From: a virus
Direction: 5' to 3' (one strand)
DNA length: 52,186 bases
IMG/VR virus record: IMGVR_UViG_3300048091_000150
Span: 1-52,186 of that record
Below, piece by piece: positions 23,603 to 32,204 of the stretch; position 1 is the first letter of the stretch; each line of letters opens with the position of its first letter. The translations under genes were made by a program, and so were the position numbers. A model generated the notes under the pieces. It did not search any database. It was given only the letters and a program-made list of their open reading frames with translations, and was not told the DNA's origin.

Positions 23603-24339
23603 CTAAAGCGAATTCATCCGCCCGAAGAAGGCCACCACTTCATCATTGGACGAGAAGTCAGATTGGGGCTCGGGCTTGGGCTCCGGATCGCCGGGCCTCG
23701 TAAGGGGAGAGGGAACTTCAAGGTCGTCGCTTTCACTGGCATTCGCCTTGATGAAGAGGAAGTTAGAAAGCTCGGCGGCATCACTGAGACGGGCCAAGAG
23801 GTAGTCCGTCTCGGACCACGTTGCCCGTTCATCCATAGCCATCAGGAGAGTGCTCCTGCCCGGCTTACGCATAAGGGAGTCAATGAGAACGCCGATACGG
23901 CGAATGGAGAGCCGTCCGCGCCAGAGGTCGAGTAGATCCACCTGGTAGAACTCCAGGAGATCAGCCTCTAGTTCGTCGTGGAACTCACGAATGACGCGAA
24001 CGACTGCGATCAGTTTCCCTCGTCACCATCCCGACCACGGGCCTCGGACATCTTGTCAACGAGGGTGCCGAAGTCCTCAATCGTGGGGTTGGTGGCGAGG
24101 TACTCAGTGAACTGGCTCTCACCAAGGACAAGGCGAGTCGCCTCAATCTCGTCATCCGTCATCAGGAGCGCAAGAGGGAGCTTCTTAGGGTCCGTCGGCA
24201 GAGTGAACGTGATTCCGGCGTGCTGAAACGAGACCTCTTCGTTCAGGGCCTCAGCCTCCACCGCCTCCAGCTTGGCGGTAACGGCCTTCTTAGCGGCAGT
24301 CTTACGAGGAGGGCGAGGGGAAGTGTTCTCAGCGGTCAT
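23603..24339 (-). CDS. Tail assembly chaperone GT fusion by -1 frameshift, about 245 aa
   Basis: Ribosomes reading the chaperone G gene (24339 to 24010) meet G-GGA-AAC (24019 to 24013) just before its stop. A -1 slip reads base 24013 twice and continues to 23603, adding 136 residues that begin LIAVVRVIREFHDELEADLLEFYQ and hold the conserved LLDLWRGRLSIRRIGVLID block. As in lambda, the long form would bind the tape measure and recruit tube subunits. The short frame that starts at 23941 is the 3' part of this product, not a separate gene. Confidence 0.9.
24010..24339 (-). CDS. Tail assembly chaperone G, 109 aa
   Basis: Unshifted product. Basic, proline/alanine-rich N-terminus (TAENTSPRPPRKTAAKKAV) and a core with FTLPTDPKKLPLALLMTDDEIEATRLVLG, typical of actinophage chaperones. 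Sits between the major tail protein and the tape measure genes. The slippery heptamer is its last two codons plus one base. Confidence 0.88.
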   Translation of the reverse strand: MTAENTSPRPPRKTAAKKAVTAKLEAVEAEALNEEVSFQHAGITFTLPTDPKKLPLALLMTDDEIEATRLVLGESQFTEYLATNPTIEDFGTLVDKMSEARGRDGDEGN

Positions 24340-24379
24340 AGGGTCTCCTGGAAAGCTTGGGTGGGGTAAGAGAGAGGGT

Positions 24380-24404
24380 GCCGGGGACGTATCCCTGCCC
24401 CGGC
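24380..24404 (-). terminator. Hairpin between major tail protein and chaperone genes
   Basis: GCCGGGG (24380-24386) pairs with CCCCGGC (24398-24404) around 11 nt; on the minus strand a CT-rich run follows. Likely lowers expression of the chaperones relative to the tail tube gene. Confidence 0.6.
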
Positions 24405-24416
24405 TCAGGGCATCAC

Positions 24417-24992
24417 TTACGGGATGATGTCGTCGTTGGTGAGCACGTAACCAAGGTTGCCGTTGTAGTCCATGGCCTCAATGGTCAGTTCGTACTTACC
24501 GTTCTCGGTCCGGTTAAGCTGGATAGCGCCACGGTCCGAAATCATGGCGCGAGGGATGACGCACCGGGACTTGATGGCACCCTGATTCCAGTCAATGACA
24601 AGAGAGATTTCCTTCAGGTCGGGAGTGCTGGAAAGGTTCAGCTTGAAAGTCCCGGAACCCACGGAAGTCTCTACCCACTCGGCACCCCAGAAAAGTTCTG
24701 TAGTTACCTCGTTCGTCTCCTGGAGAGTGGCCTTAATGGAGAACGAAGCCGAAGTGACGTTGTACAAAACTGGCACCGCGGACTGCCATGCATTTACCGG
24801 GTTGGTCTGAATAGCGGGAGTCAGAGTGACGCCGCCTTCGTCGACATACCCGAGGGGCTTGTAACCGGCTGGGGGAGTGGTAGTCCCCAGATCAGTAGGC
24901 GGAACGGTGCCGCCTCCACCCTGAACGGGTGCTGGAGCGACGTAGATAGATCCGTTGGGGGCAAACCGAATCTTGCTCGGATCATTGGCCAT
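24417..24992 (-). CDS. Major tail protein, 191 aa
   Basis: ATG 24992 after AGGAGG; a frame opening 18 nt earlier begins inside the T-run of the upstream hairpin and is rejected. Beta-rich (VLYNVTSASFSIKATL, KYELTIEAMDYNGNLGYV), with a proline/glycine-rich N-terminal region, as in tail-tube subunits. Position between the tail terminator and the chaperones supports the call. A strong hairpin with T-run lies 19-45 nt before the start. Confidence 0.85.
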   Translation of the reverse strand: MANDPSKIRFAPNGSIYVAPAPVQGGGGTVPPTDLGTTTPPAGYKPLGYVDEGGVTLTPAIQTNPVNAWQSAVPVLYNVTSASFSIKATLQETNEVTTELFWGAEWVETSVGSGTFKLNLSSTPDLKEISLVIDWNQGAIKSRCVIPRAMISDRGAIQLNRTENGKYELTIEAMDYNGNLGYVLTNDDIIP

Positions 24993-25010
24993 AGGGCCTC
25001 CTGGGGGCAT

Positions 25011-25037
25011 AAAAAAAGCCCCCCAGTGATGGAGGGC
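25011..25037 (-). terminator. Hairpin plus T-run in front of the major tail gene
   Basis: On the minus strand GCCCTCC-ATCACT-GGGGGGC is followed by TTTTTTT (25017-25011) and then, after 12 nt, by the ribosome site of the major tail gene. Near-copy of the element before the capsid gene (27811-27837). Confidence 0.85.
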
Positions 25038-25052
25038 TAAGACAAAAAGGGA

Positions 25053-25439
25053 TCAGGCGGAGGTGTAGTAGATCTCGACCTCTCCGCCGTACATGTGCTC
25101 TCGGGACGAGTCATCTGGGTAGTAGCGGGGAAGGGCGATGTCCTTAACGTCAAGGATCAAAGCACCTGCAACCGCCTTGCCTGGAAGCTCTTCTAGGAGC
25201 TTCTCCCGCACCAAAAGGGCGAGGTCGATACAAGCCTTACGGTCCATGCCATAGACGTCGTACTCGACGTGGGCGCAATCCTCAGCGTCCCGTACATGGC
25301 GGTAACCGCCCGAGGTCTCCAGGTAGATGCAGGTTTCCCCGGTCACATGCTCTGTCATGTCACCAAGGGGAGCGTCAGAGGGGATCTCTGGATGGTTCCT
25401 GAGGAACGAGACCAGGATCTCAACTGGATCGAGCTTCAT
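25053..25439 (-). CDS. Tail terminator protein, 128 aa
   Basis: Order (last connector gene before the major tail protein) and size fit the tail terminator or tail-completion protein. Starts MKLDPVEILVSFLRNH; the block AEDCAHVEYDVYGMDRKACIDLALLVREKL resembles lambda gpU-like and actinophage tail terminators. It would cap the tail tube at the head-proximal end. Confidence 0.7.
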   Translation of the reverse strand: MKLDPVEILVSFLRNHPEIPSDAPLGDMTEHVTGETCIYLETSGGYRHVRDAEDCAHVEYDVYGMDRKACIDLALLVREKLLEELPGKAVAGALILDVKDIALPRYYPDDSSREHMYGGEVEIYYTSA

Positions 25440-25792
25440 TAAATCCTCGCCTTCAGCAAGGCGCCCTTGAGCCAGCGACGGCCGGGATGCCTACGGCCGG
25501 ATCTATCGGTGAAGCCTCGTTCAATCAGCATGGCGTGACGTACTCGGTCGTTCGCTTCGGTATAGACACCGGCGTACCAACCGTCACGGTCCATAGCAAC
25601 CACAGAGTCAATCTGTTCTCTGATGGAGTTCCAAGAAGTCTTGCCCGCAGCACCACGGCGGGGAGCATCTCCCTTGGCGTATGCCTCAATGCGTTTGGTC
25701 GCAAGCTCTAGAAGTTCCTTCGTACCGAACGACGTATAGAGTTCCTTCTCCCAGTTCCTCCGAAAGGTGACCTTGCCTCGGGATTCGCTCAT
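25439..25792 (-). CDS. HK97 gp10-like connector or minor capsid protein, 117 aa
   Basis: ATG 25792 follows GGAGGG and overlaps the previous stop (ATGA). Blocks LLELATKRIEAYAKGDAPRR, DGWYAGVYTEANDRVRHAMLIERGF and a basic end match the HK97 gp10-like family that joins head and tail. Stop overlaps the start of the tail terminator gene. Confidence 0.7.
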   Translation of the reverse strand: MSESRGKVTFRRNWEKELYTSFGTKELLELATKRIEAYAKGDAPRRGAAGKTSWNSIREQIDSVVAMDRDGWYAGVYTEANDRVRHAMLIERGFTDRSGRRHPGRRWLKGALLKARI

Positions 25793-26118
25793 CGGATATC
25801 CCTCCAAGCCACCAGGCGGATATGTCGACGTGACGTCTGGGTGTGGTGTCTTGGCTCTCCCTCTACCTCATACCAGTGCCCTTCGAGATAGAGCCTGTCT
25901 GTGGCAGTCACGTCAGCATCGACGGGAAGGAAGACAGCACGTCGTTCCTGGGAGATGTCACGAGCAGGAGAATAGGACTCATAGGCGCTATCGGGCTGGA
26001 CGCTCCCAAGGCCTTCCCAGACCTTCACGGCCTGGGTCCAGTCCGGCTTGGACGTGTACGCGTTCTGAGCCTTCACGCTCGTACGCCAGACCTCGACGGG
26101 GTCAGTAGCCGTAAGCAT
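25789..26118 (-). CDS. Head closure (stopper) protein, 109 aa
   Basis: Third small gene after the capsid gene, overlapping both neighbours. The block ISQERRAVFLPVDADVTATDRLYLEGHWYEVEGEP is typical of head-closure proteins of the SPP1 gp16 / HK97 type, a small beta barrel sealing the portal vertex. Confidence 0.7.
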   Translation of the reverse strand: MLTATDPVEVWRTSVKAQNAYTSKPDWTQAVKVWEGLGSVQPDSAYESYSPARDISQERRAVFLPVDADVTATDRLYLEGHWYEVEGEPRHHTQTSRRHIRLVAWRDIR

Positions 26119-26683
26119 GGGGGCCCTCCCTCCGGAGGGTCATGACACCGACACCACGGCGCCGGTACGACTTCAGAGCCGTCCTGGTGAGGGCTGAGAG
26201 AGCCTGAGTACTGGAAGCGCCTGAGAACTCGATCTCGACCTCTCCCACGCGCTCTTTGGAGACACCAGGAGAGACGGCAAGCCACCGCATGACCTCAGAA
26301 CAGGTGATGGCCTTGAGGGAGGCCGGGGACGTCGGGAAGCCCCAGGACGCTGTAAGCGTCACGAGGCCCTCAGGCCAGTAGCTCAGACCGTCCGTGAACA
26401 CGAGCTGCCTGCCGTTGAAGGTCCAGCCGGTCACGGCCTGGCCCTCGACCTCGACGGCCGAGACGGTCATGAAGGTCAGGTACCGAGCCGGTACGGAGAG
26501 CCGACATCCGCCGTCGGCGTACACCCCAAGCTCTTGGTCCTGGCGCCGGTCCATGTCCCTACCGCAGTAGTCCTCTATAAGGCCTGTGACGTCCTCAAGG
26601 AACGCAGAAATACGGGGGGATTCATCCTGAGAGACGGGCTGCCCAAGACGGGCAGCCACGTCCTCTACAGAAGCCAATGGCAT
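26102..26683 (-). CDS. Head-tail adaptor, 193 aa
   Basis: First gene after the capsid gene. Starts LASVEDVAARLGQPVSQDESPRISAFLEDVTGLIEDYCGRD, the helical pattern of gp6-like adaptors that ring the portal. Its ribosome site GGGAGG lies inside a small hairpin (26690-26710), which may hold its translation far below that of capsid. Confidence 0.75.
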   Translation of the reverse strand: MPLASVEDVAARLGQPVSQDESPRISAFLEDVTGLIEDYCGRDMDRRQDQELGVYADGGCRLSVPARYLTFMTVSAVEVEGQAVTGWTFNGRQLVFTDGLSYWPEGLVTLTASWGFPTSPASLKAITCSEVMRWLAVSPGVSKERVGEVEIEFSGASSTQALSALTRTALKSYRRRGVGVMTLRREGPHAYGY

Positions 26684-26689
26684 TCTGAC

Positions 26690-26710
26690 CTCCCTAACTA
26701 GCTAAGGGAG
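26690..26710 (-). promoter_or_regulatory. Hairpin covering the adaptor ribosome site
   Basis: CTCCCT and AGGGAG pair around 9 nt between the capsid stop and the adaptor start. On the minus strand the second arm AGGGAG is the Shine-Dalgarno sequence itself. Confidence 0.6.
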
Positions 26711-26711
26711 A

Positions 26712-27791
26712 TCAGGGGGTCTCCGTGATGGTGATCTTCAGACCACGGACGAACTTCTCACCAATGGTCGTGCCCCGGACGTTGTAATCAGGGTCTTCCT
26801 TGACGGTGGCAATGCCGTACATGGTGTCAAGGCCGATGGTGTCCATCTTTTTGCCGTAGTCGTAATCGACCAGCATTCGGGTAGCGATCCCGTTCACGTC
26901 CTGGACAGAACCAGTAACCGCACCCATTGGCAGGGCCGGGCAGACCGAAGCGATGAGCATCGCCGACTTGTGGAAGAGGTACATCTCCAGACCGAAGGAG
27001 TTGTGAACCACGATGTCGAAACCGTAGATACGGCCAATCGTGGCCCGACGCAGAGCGTTGGTGTCACCGGAGTAATCCACGGCAACAAACTCGGGGTCCT
27101 TCAGGAGGATTGCCTCAACCTCAGGACCAGCAATGAGGTATCGCTCACTGGTAGGCACAAGGGCAAGGTTCATGTTCATTCGGGCGTCGACAAGCGCCGT
27201 ACGAATGTTGAGGGCTCGCTGAGTAAGCTTCGCCGCTGTGCCGTCCGCAGCCGGAATAGAAACCGCGATGTCACCACCAACGGCGTTCTTCTGGCCAGTG
27301 GTCAGAGACGACCGGTTAATGTTCGCCTTGATAAACGCTGCAACAGTGTCATCGAAGTACTCGGCGAAACCCCTGGTGAGCTTCGAGAGGACCTGAGCAC
27401 CGAACTGACGGAGGTCGAATGCAACCGACTCCATACCCAGCGAAGTAGCGTTCTGGGCCAGCGTGGTGAGCTGGACCGGAAAACGAGATTCGTTGACGAA
27501 GCCGTTAGGCGCCCGACGGTCGGCCGCAGGAAGCGGGCGGTCCGAAGCCGCCGCAAAGACGTTCTTGTCACCCGTGATTGGGTTCACGATCGGGTTGGAG
27601 ATACCACCAGCCACAACCGGAATACCGCGAGACTCGCGGTTCACGTTGATGACGTCACCGATCCCACCACGGAAGTTCAGCTCAGAGTATCGAGCCGGAA
27701 GACCACCAAGGGTGAGCTGTCGGTCAAGGATGCCCAGTGCAGCAATGGTCACCTGAACTGGGTCAAGATTAAAGTGATGCTGAGTAGCCAT
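26712..27791 (-). CDS. Major capsid protein, 359 aa
   Basis: Size, abundance-type ribosome site (TTGGAGGC) and place after the scaffold gene identify the coat protein. The N-terminal part (LGILDRQLTLGGLPARYSEL ... GDVINVNRES) and LIAGPEVEAILLKDPEFVAVD ... IYGFDIVVHNSF resemble P22/HK97-fold coats of actinophages. No cleavable N-terminal delta domain is obvious, and a separate scaffold gene exists. Confidence 0.9.
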   Translation of the reverse strand: MATQHHFNLDPVQVTIAALGILDRQLTLGGLPARYSELNFRGGIGDVINVNRESRGIPVVAGGISNPIVNPITGDKNVFAAASDRPLPAADRRAPNGFVNESRFPVQLTTLAQNATSLGMESVAFDLRQFGAQVLSKLTRGFAEYFDDTVAAFIKANINRSSLTTGQKNAVGGDIAVSIPAADGTAAKLTQRALNIRTALVDARMNMNLALVPTSERYLIAGPEVEAILLKDPEFVAVDYSGDTNALRRATIGRIYGFDIVVHNSFGLEMYLFHKSAMLIASVCPALPMGAVTGSVQDVNGIATRMLVDYDYGKKMDTIGLDTMYGIATVKEDPDYNVRGTTIGEKFVRGLKITITETP

Positions 27792-27810
27792 TCAGCCTCC
27801 AAGAGGGCAT

Positions 27811-27837
27811 AAAAAAAGCCCTCCAGGCGTGGAGGGC
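27811..27837 (-). terminator. Hairpin plus T-run in front of the capsid gene
   Basis: On the minus strand GCCCTCC-ACGCCT-GGAGGGC is followed by TTTTTTT (27817-27811), ATGCCC and the ribosome site TTGGAGGC. It sits between the scaffold and capsid genes. Matches the element before the major tail gene. Confidence 0.85.
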
Positions 27838-27859
27838 TGAGAAGAGGGAGGGGAGAGGC

Positions 27860-28420
27860 TTAGAGGAAAGATCCCCCGGAAATGAAGTCCGCCAACTCGT
27901 TTGGATCGTTGCTGGTGAACTTGCCGGTGCCACCCCGGTTATGACCGGCGCCCGCAAGATGCGGGAACCCCGATCCGGAATTCTGCTTAGGCAGCGACTC
28001 AATGAACTGCTTGACCGCATCCGCATTGGGACGCTCGTTCTCGCCCTTGAACTGGGCAAGGTCCAGAAACTTGAGGTCGGGAAGCTCCGCACCAAGAGTC
28101 ACGGCCTGAAGCCGAAGTTCTGCCGTGACCAGCTCCGTAGAGACCTCTCCGAGCGCGGACGTCCGGCCCTCGGTCTTAGCGGCCTCAATGGCTGCCTGCT
28201 GGGCTGCCTGGAGCTGCTGAAGCTCTGTGCGGGTGGTGTTGTAGTTCGTCTCGTTCTGGCGAGAGAGCGCCTTCCACCGGTCCCGGTCGGTAGTCAGCTC
28301 CTCAACAGTCGGCGTAGCCGGTGTAACCGGCGGAACCGGAGGAGTGACCACAGGAGCTACAGGAGGATTGCCCTCGGTAGTGGCTGGGGCCTGCTGACCA
28401 GGTTCATTCTGAGTCGTCAT
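27860..28420 (-). CDS. Scaffold protein, 186 aa
   Basis: Proline/valine-rich N-terminus (about residues 10-45), a long central helix rich in glutamine and alanine (RTELQQLQAAQQAAIEAAK), and a glycine/asparagine-rich C-terminus: the usual make-up of actinophage scaffolds. Lies between portal and capsid. Start is uncertain: ATG 28420 is chosen; ATG 28432 is four codons upstream. Neither has a strong ribosome site. Confidence 0.82.
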   Translation of the reverse strand: MTTQNEPGQQAPATTEGNPPVAPVVTPPVPPVTPATPTVEELTTDRDRWKALSRQNETNYNTTRTELQQLQAAQQAAIEAAKTEGRTSALGEVSTELVTAELRLQAVTLGAELPDLKFLDLAQFKGENERPNADAVKQFIESLPKQNSGSGFPHLAGAGHNRGGTGKFTSNDPNELADFISGGSFL

Positions 28421-28466
28421 ATGGGATTCCATTTCGGAAGGGACCTAGCGCCATTTCGGCAGGTCG

Positions 28467-29891
28467 TTACTTGGCCTCGTTGATCTTCCGGTTTGCATTA
28501 CCGGCGTTGCCCTGAGGGGGCTTGGAGGCGGAGGGGTTCTGAGGTTCCGGCTGTGGCAGAAGCTTTTGGATTTCAGCCTGTGCCTTAGCGTCGTCCTTCC
28601 GCATTTCGCGGAAGGAGTCGATTTGGGCAGCGGTGAAACCAGCCTCAGACCAGAGAACCTCTTCAGGCACATTGAGCTGCTTAAGCTTGAGCAGGGCATC
28701 AATGTGTTGCGCTTCAGTTCTGTACTCGGGATCACGCCAACGAGTTTCCATCTCGAAAGCGTCCTTGCGCTTGTCGCCCTTCACGGCGAAGCACAAGCGG
28801 ATGATCCTTTCCCAGGACTCACCGAAGTGCAGCATTCGTTCCCGGACCTTGGCCACGAGTCCAGCCTCAGCCGAAATGATGGCCTCACCGGAGATAGTTC
28901 CGGAGGAGTTGACCAGGAAGTAATGGGACGGTACCCGGCTAACACTCGCAAGGTGCTGGACGAGCATGTCTACGAGGGTTACGTAATTCTTGAGGTCAGC
29001 AGCAGCGAAGGAACCAAACTTGGCGTTAGGGTCCTCGGCCTGCAAGAGCTTGTCGTGACCGACGTTGAACGGCTCAATGGGATTGCCGTTAGCGTCCTCC
29101 TGGATCTCCAGGCCGGTCACAAAGCGCTGAGGGAAGGCAGCAAACTCGGAAGCCGTCAGAGCGTCCATGACGGTCTTGTTGATGGCATCCTGAATGGGAA
29201 TGACGTTAGCGAGATCAGAGAACGGCTCACCTATCAGGCGAGAGCGGTTCTCAAATGGCACCACAGGAACGACACCCAATGGGTTGGGCTGCCTCGTGCC
29301 TCGGTCCCATTCAAGCGTTCCGTAGGCAACCTCGTAGACGTATTCCTCAGTCCACAAGGTCACCTGCTGACGGCCCCATGAGTCCATCTCGAACCGTGCT
29401 GCGGCCTCCAGCTCCCAGAGGGAACCGGCCTTGTAGCAGACGGCCATACGGTCAGGCGATACCGGCGTAATCGTCGGCTCCCCATCCTTGTCAGCCCAGA
29501 CAACTGCGTAGGCCTTGCCCTGGATCAGGGCTTCAAGGTGAACCGAGTTGGAATAGGCATCCATGGAGGAACGCTGCCAGAAGACTCGTGCGTCCTTGTC
29601 GGTACCCGACTCACCAGGGATACGAAAGCTGTCGACGTTGAGACGCTCGTTCGTGGCATCCACAATCATCCCGCAGAAGTTGTCTCGCCACTGTTCAAAG
29701 ACGCTGGAGAACGCAGCCTTATAGCGCATCTGAGAGAACGCTAGCTTCTGCTGATCGCCCTGGTAGTACTTGCTGAAGTCCTTAGACGGATGATTAGGAC
29801 CAGGGAGCTTCCCATAGAGGTACATGAGCCACTGGTCTGGAGTCTCAGGCTTGCCGATAAAAGCCGTATGGCTTCCTGGTGGCACGATCAT
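28467..29891 (-). CDS. Portal protein, 474 aa
   Basis: SPP1/HK97-type portal: MRYKAAFSSVFEQWRDNFCGMIV near the N-terminus, VVPFENRSR ... DAINKTVMDALTASEFAAFPQRFVTGLE in the wing/stem, and VSRVPSHYFLVNSSGTISGEAIISAEAGL, a block widely kept in actinophage portals. Its dodecamer forms the DNA channel. Disordered proline/lysine-rich tail after residue 440. Confidence 0.92.
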   Translation of the reverse strand: MIVPPGSHTAFIGKPETPDQWLMYLYGKLPGPNHPSKDFSKYYQGDQQKLAFSQMRYKAAFSSVFEQWRDNFCGMIVDATNERLNVDSFRIPGESGTDKDARVFWQRSSMDAYSNSVHLEALIQGKAYAVVWADKDGEPTITPVSPDRMAVCYKAGSLWELEAAARFEMDSWGRQQVTLWTEEYVYEVAYGTLEWDRGTRQPNPLGVVPVVPFENRSRLIGEPFSDLANVIPIQDAINKTVMDALTASEFAAFPQRFVTGLEIQEDANGNPIEPFNVGHDKLLQAEDPNAKFGSFAAADLKNYVTLVDMLVQHLASVSRVPSHYFLVNSSGTISGEAIISAEAGLVAKVRERMLHFGESWERIIRLCFAVKGDKRKDAFEMETRWRDPEYRTEAQHIDALLKLKQLNVPEEVLWSEAGFTAAQIDSFREMRKDDAKAQAEIQKLLPQPEPQNPSASKPPQGNAGNANRKINEAK

Positions 29892-29903
29892 AGGCAGGCC
29901 TCC

Positions 29904-31466
29904 TTAGAAGCCCACTACGCGGCTCCTACGTATCTTGAGTCGTCCATCTGCGATGGCATCGGCGCGTGCCTCCATGGCGAGTACGGCGCAAACAGCAAGG
30001 TCAATTTTCCGCTTAGAGCGCGGACTGTCTTTTTGAATCAGGATTCCTTGAGGAACCTCACGAGTAACGGCATTGAGGACGTGGCGGGTTAGCTTCGGGT
30101 CGTTCTCATGCTTAAGGTCCCCGACCGTCACAGCACTACGGAGACGCTCAATCGCTTGCGTCATCCTCGTTGGCTTGTTGGTCCAGAACTCAAAGACGTA
30201 ATCATCGCCATACTCGATTGACCACCGGCCGATAGCCTCTTGCCAATAAGGCGGGTCACCGTAGAACCACTCGACCCGGTACGTCTCAAAGGCTCGCTTG
30301 ACTGCGGCCTCTACTGCGAGGACGTCAATTTCCCAGTCGTCGTGAGCGTTCTCAGGACGCTCCCAGACGTCCAGGACGAATACCTTGGCGTCCCTCAGCC
30401 TGGCTCCCACAAGCCCTGTTGAGTCTCCTCTGATACTTCCGTCAAAGCCGATAGCGATCTGATCGCCCGGCATAATCGGGTCCGTGTCGGAGAAACAGGC
30501 ATCCCACTCCGTCTTACTCATCCAACCGTCGGAAGACTCCGCGATCTGGTTGAAGAAGAACCGGCAATAGGTGCTGTCAGGGGTCGTACGGTCATAGAGG
30601 ATCGTCCTCGTAAGACCGTCGATGTCAGCCCAGGAGGCGTCTCCGTAGGCCTCTATGAGGGCCTTACGGACCAGGGACTCATCACGGATGTCCTCAACGT
30701 CTATGCCGCCCTCAAGGCAGTCATAGAGCCAATAGCCCTGAGCGACCATGTCAGACTCAAAGATGATCTGAGCCACAGAGTCTTCGTTGGGGTTGAAAGC
30801 GTTGGTCGTGCAGACCCACCGAGAACCGGCCTTGGTCGTCTTCTCAATGTTTCGCTTCAACGTCTGGTAGAAGTCCGGGCCCCCATTCGAGGAAACCCAG
30901 TGATGGACCTCATCCATCAGACAAAACGATGGCCTGTTTCCCTCATTAGTACGCCCCGCGGTGGCCTTTGGCCGGATGCTTCCGGGCTTACCAGACTTGA
31001 ACTGGATCGTGGACTTGGTGATCTCTAGCCCGAATTCCTTCTCAGCTGGAGACTCCGACAGCATGCCTCGGATAAAGTCGACGGTCTGTTCAGTCTGGTC
31101 GAGCGCTGTAGCACCGATCTGCACAACAGGCAGAGGGACACGCTTGCCGACAGGGAGGCCGAAGGCGTCAAAGTGGCTGAAGCGACAGGGACCGAGGAAT
31201 TCAACAATTGCGAGAGCTGCGAGGAGAGGGGTCTTACCCCAACCCTTTGCCCGCCTTAGCGTGGCAGCCGCGTACTTCCAGGAACCGTCAGGGTTAATGG
31301 CATAGAACCAGAGCACAAAGCGGAGTTGCTCGGGAGTAAACTTCCAAGCCTCACCGGCCGAGTCTCCGTCAGGCTGAACGATGTACTTCTGACACCAACG
31401 AATAATGGCGTAGCCCAGGGTTTCACTGGGCTTCGGAACCCCCGCAGGCAGATTTCCAGTCTGCAA
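29904..31466 (-). CDS. terL: Terminase large subunit, 520 aa
   Basis: ATPase half: Walker-A-like RRAKGWGKTP (residues 71-80) and Walker B CLMDEVHHW (Asp185, Glu186). Nuclease half from about residue 335: AIGFDGSIRGDSTGLV, the YGDPPYW region and KIDLAVC near the end supply the acidic RNase-H-fold residues. It pumps DNA into the prohead and cuts the concatemer. Starts 17 nt after terS. Confidence 0.93.
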   Translation of the reverse strand: MQTGNLPAGVPKPSETLGYAIIRWCQKYIVQPDGDSAGEAWKFTPEQLRFVLWFYAINPDGSWKYAAATLRRAKGWGKTPLLAALAIVEFLGPCRFSHFDAFGLPVGKRVPLPVVQIGATALDQTEQTVDFIRGMLSESPAEKEFGLEITKSTIQFKSGKPGSIRPKATAGRTNEGNRPSFCLMDEVHHWVSSNGGPDFYQTLKRNIEKTTKAGSRWVCTTNAFNPNEDSVAQIIFESDMVAQGYWLYDCLEGGIDVEDIRDESLVRKALIEAYGDASWADIDGLTRTILYDRTTPDSTYCRFFFNQIAESSDGWMSKTEWDACFSDTDPIMPGDQIAIGFDGSIRGDSTGLVGARLRDAKVFVLDVWERPENAHDDWEIDVLAVEAAVKRAFETYRVEWFYGDPPYWQEAIGRWSIEYGDDYVFEFWTNKPTRMTQAIERLRSAVTVGDLKHENDPKLTRHVLNAVTREVPQGILIQKDSPRSKRKIDLAVCAVLAMEARADAIADGRLKIRRSRVVGF

Positions 31467-31483
31467 GGGGCCTCACCACCTGT

Positions 31484-31987
31484 TCAGTTTTCAGTAAGCA
31501 ACTTGAATAGCGCCTCATCGGTTATCTGAGTTTCTGGGGGACCCCCAGCCGGCGCCTCGTTATCAGAGTCGTCCTCGGGGTCCTCAAGCTTCATACGGAG
31601 ACGGTTTCTGTCCTCGACCGTGGCGCCCCACTTGGCAACCCTCTGACGGATTTCACCGGCAAGCTTCGTATCACCCTTGAAAAACTCGTCAACCAACTTG
31701 CAAGTGATCTCAAGTTCAGCCCAGTCGGTATCAACCCAAGTGGTTGTCTGAGGAGCCGTTGACCACGTCTTCCAGAAGCGCTTAGCGCCCCCTGTGGTGA
31801 CTCCCAGGACCCTGGGAAGCTCTCGGCCCGGCTGGGCCTCCTTGGACAGCTCCTGAGCGTGCTGGTGGACGTTCCTGCGCACAGCGTTGTCCTTCGGTGC
31901 GGGACCTCGTGTCACAGCCTCACCACCGGCAGGACCGGGTACAGGTCTGCGAGGTCGTCCAGCTCCCACAGGGCTTCCTGTCGCCAA
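31484..31987 (-). CDS. terS: Terminase small subunit, about 167 aa
   Basis: Immediately upstream of terL. Proline/arginine-rich N-terminus (GRPRRPVPGPAGGEA), then a P27-like helical region and an acidic tail. Start is uncertain: TTG 31987 or GTG 31969 (with AGGAAG before it). It would recognise the packaging site. Confidence 0.8.
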   Translation of the reverse strand: MATGSPVGAGRPRRPVPGPAGGEAVTRGPAPKDNAVRRNVHQHAQELSKEAQPGRELPRVLGVTTGGAKRFWKTWSTAPQTTTWVDTDWAELEITCKLVDEFFKGDTKLAGEIRQRVAKWGATVEDRNRLRMKLEDPEDDSDNEAPAGGPPETQITDEALFKLLTEN

Positions 31988-32101
31988 CTGCGTTCCCGCT
32001 CAGCCCTGTTGGGCTGTCCAGCGTCCCGCAGGCGTGGGCCGTCCTGGGCCTGGTCGTCCTCGTGCATTCCTGCATCAACCCCCGTGATGTAGTAACAACA
32101 A

Positions 32102-32122
32102 CGGCCCCCACCGAGGGGGCCG
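32102..32122 (-). terminator. Terminator at the end of the tRNA array
   Basis: CGGCCCCC pairs with GGGGGCCG around ACCGA; TTGTTGTT follows on the minus strand. Separates tRNAs from the terminase genes. Confidence 0.75.
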
Positions 32123-32127
32123 GATGG

Positions 32128-32200
32128 TCTGACTAGCAGGTCTCGAACCTGCCGCCTCTCGCTCCCAAAGCGAGCGCTCTACCTACTGAGCTATAGCCAG
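32128..32200 (-). tRNA. tRNA-Pro (TGG)
   Basis: Complete cloverleaf. Acceptor CTGGCTA/TAGTCAG, anticodon arm CTCGC-TTTGGGA-GCGAG, T-arm GCAGG-TTCGAGA-CCTGC. CCA end not encoded. Confidence 0.9.
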
Positions 32201-32204
32201 ATGG

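Noticed and set aside
31920-32111. Extra minus-strand frame upstream of terS
   Set aside because: Overlaps terS in another frame, no ribosome site, and spans the region next to the terminator.
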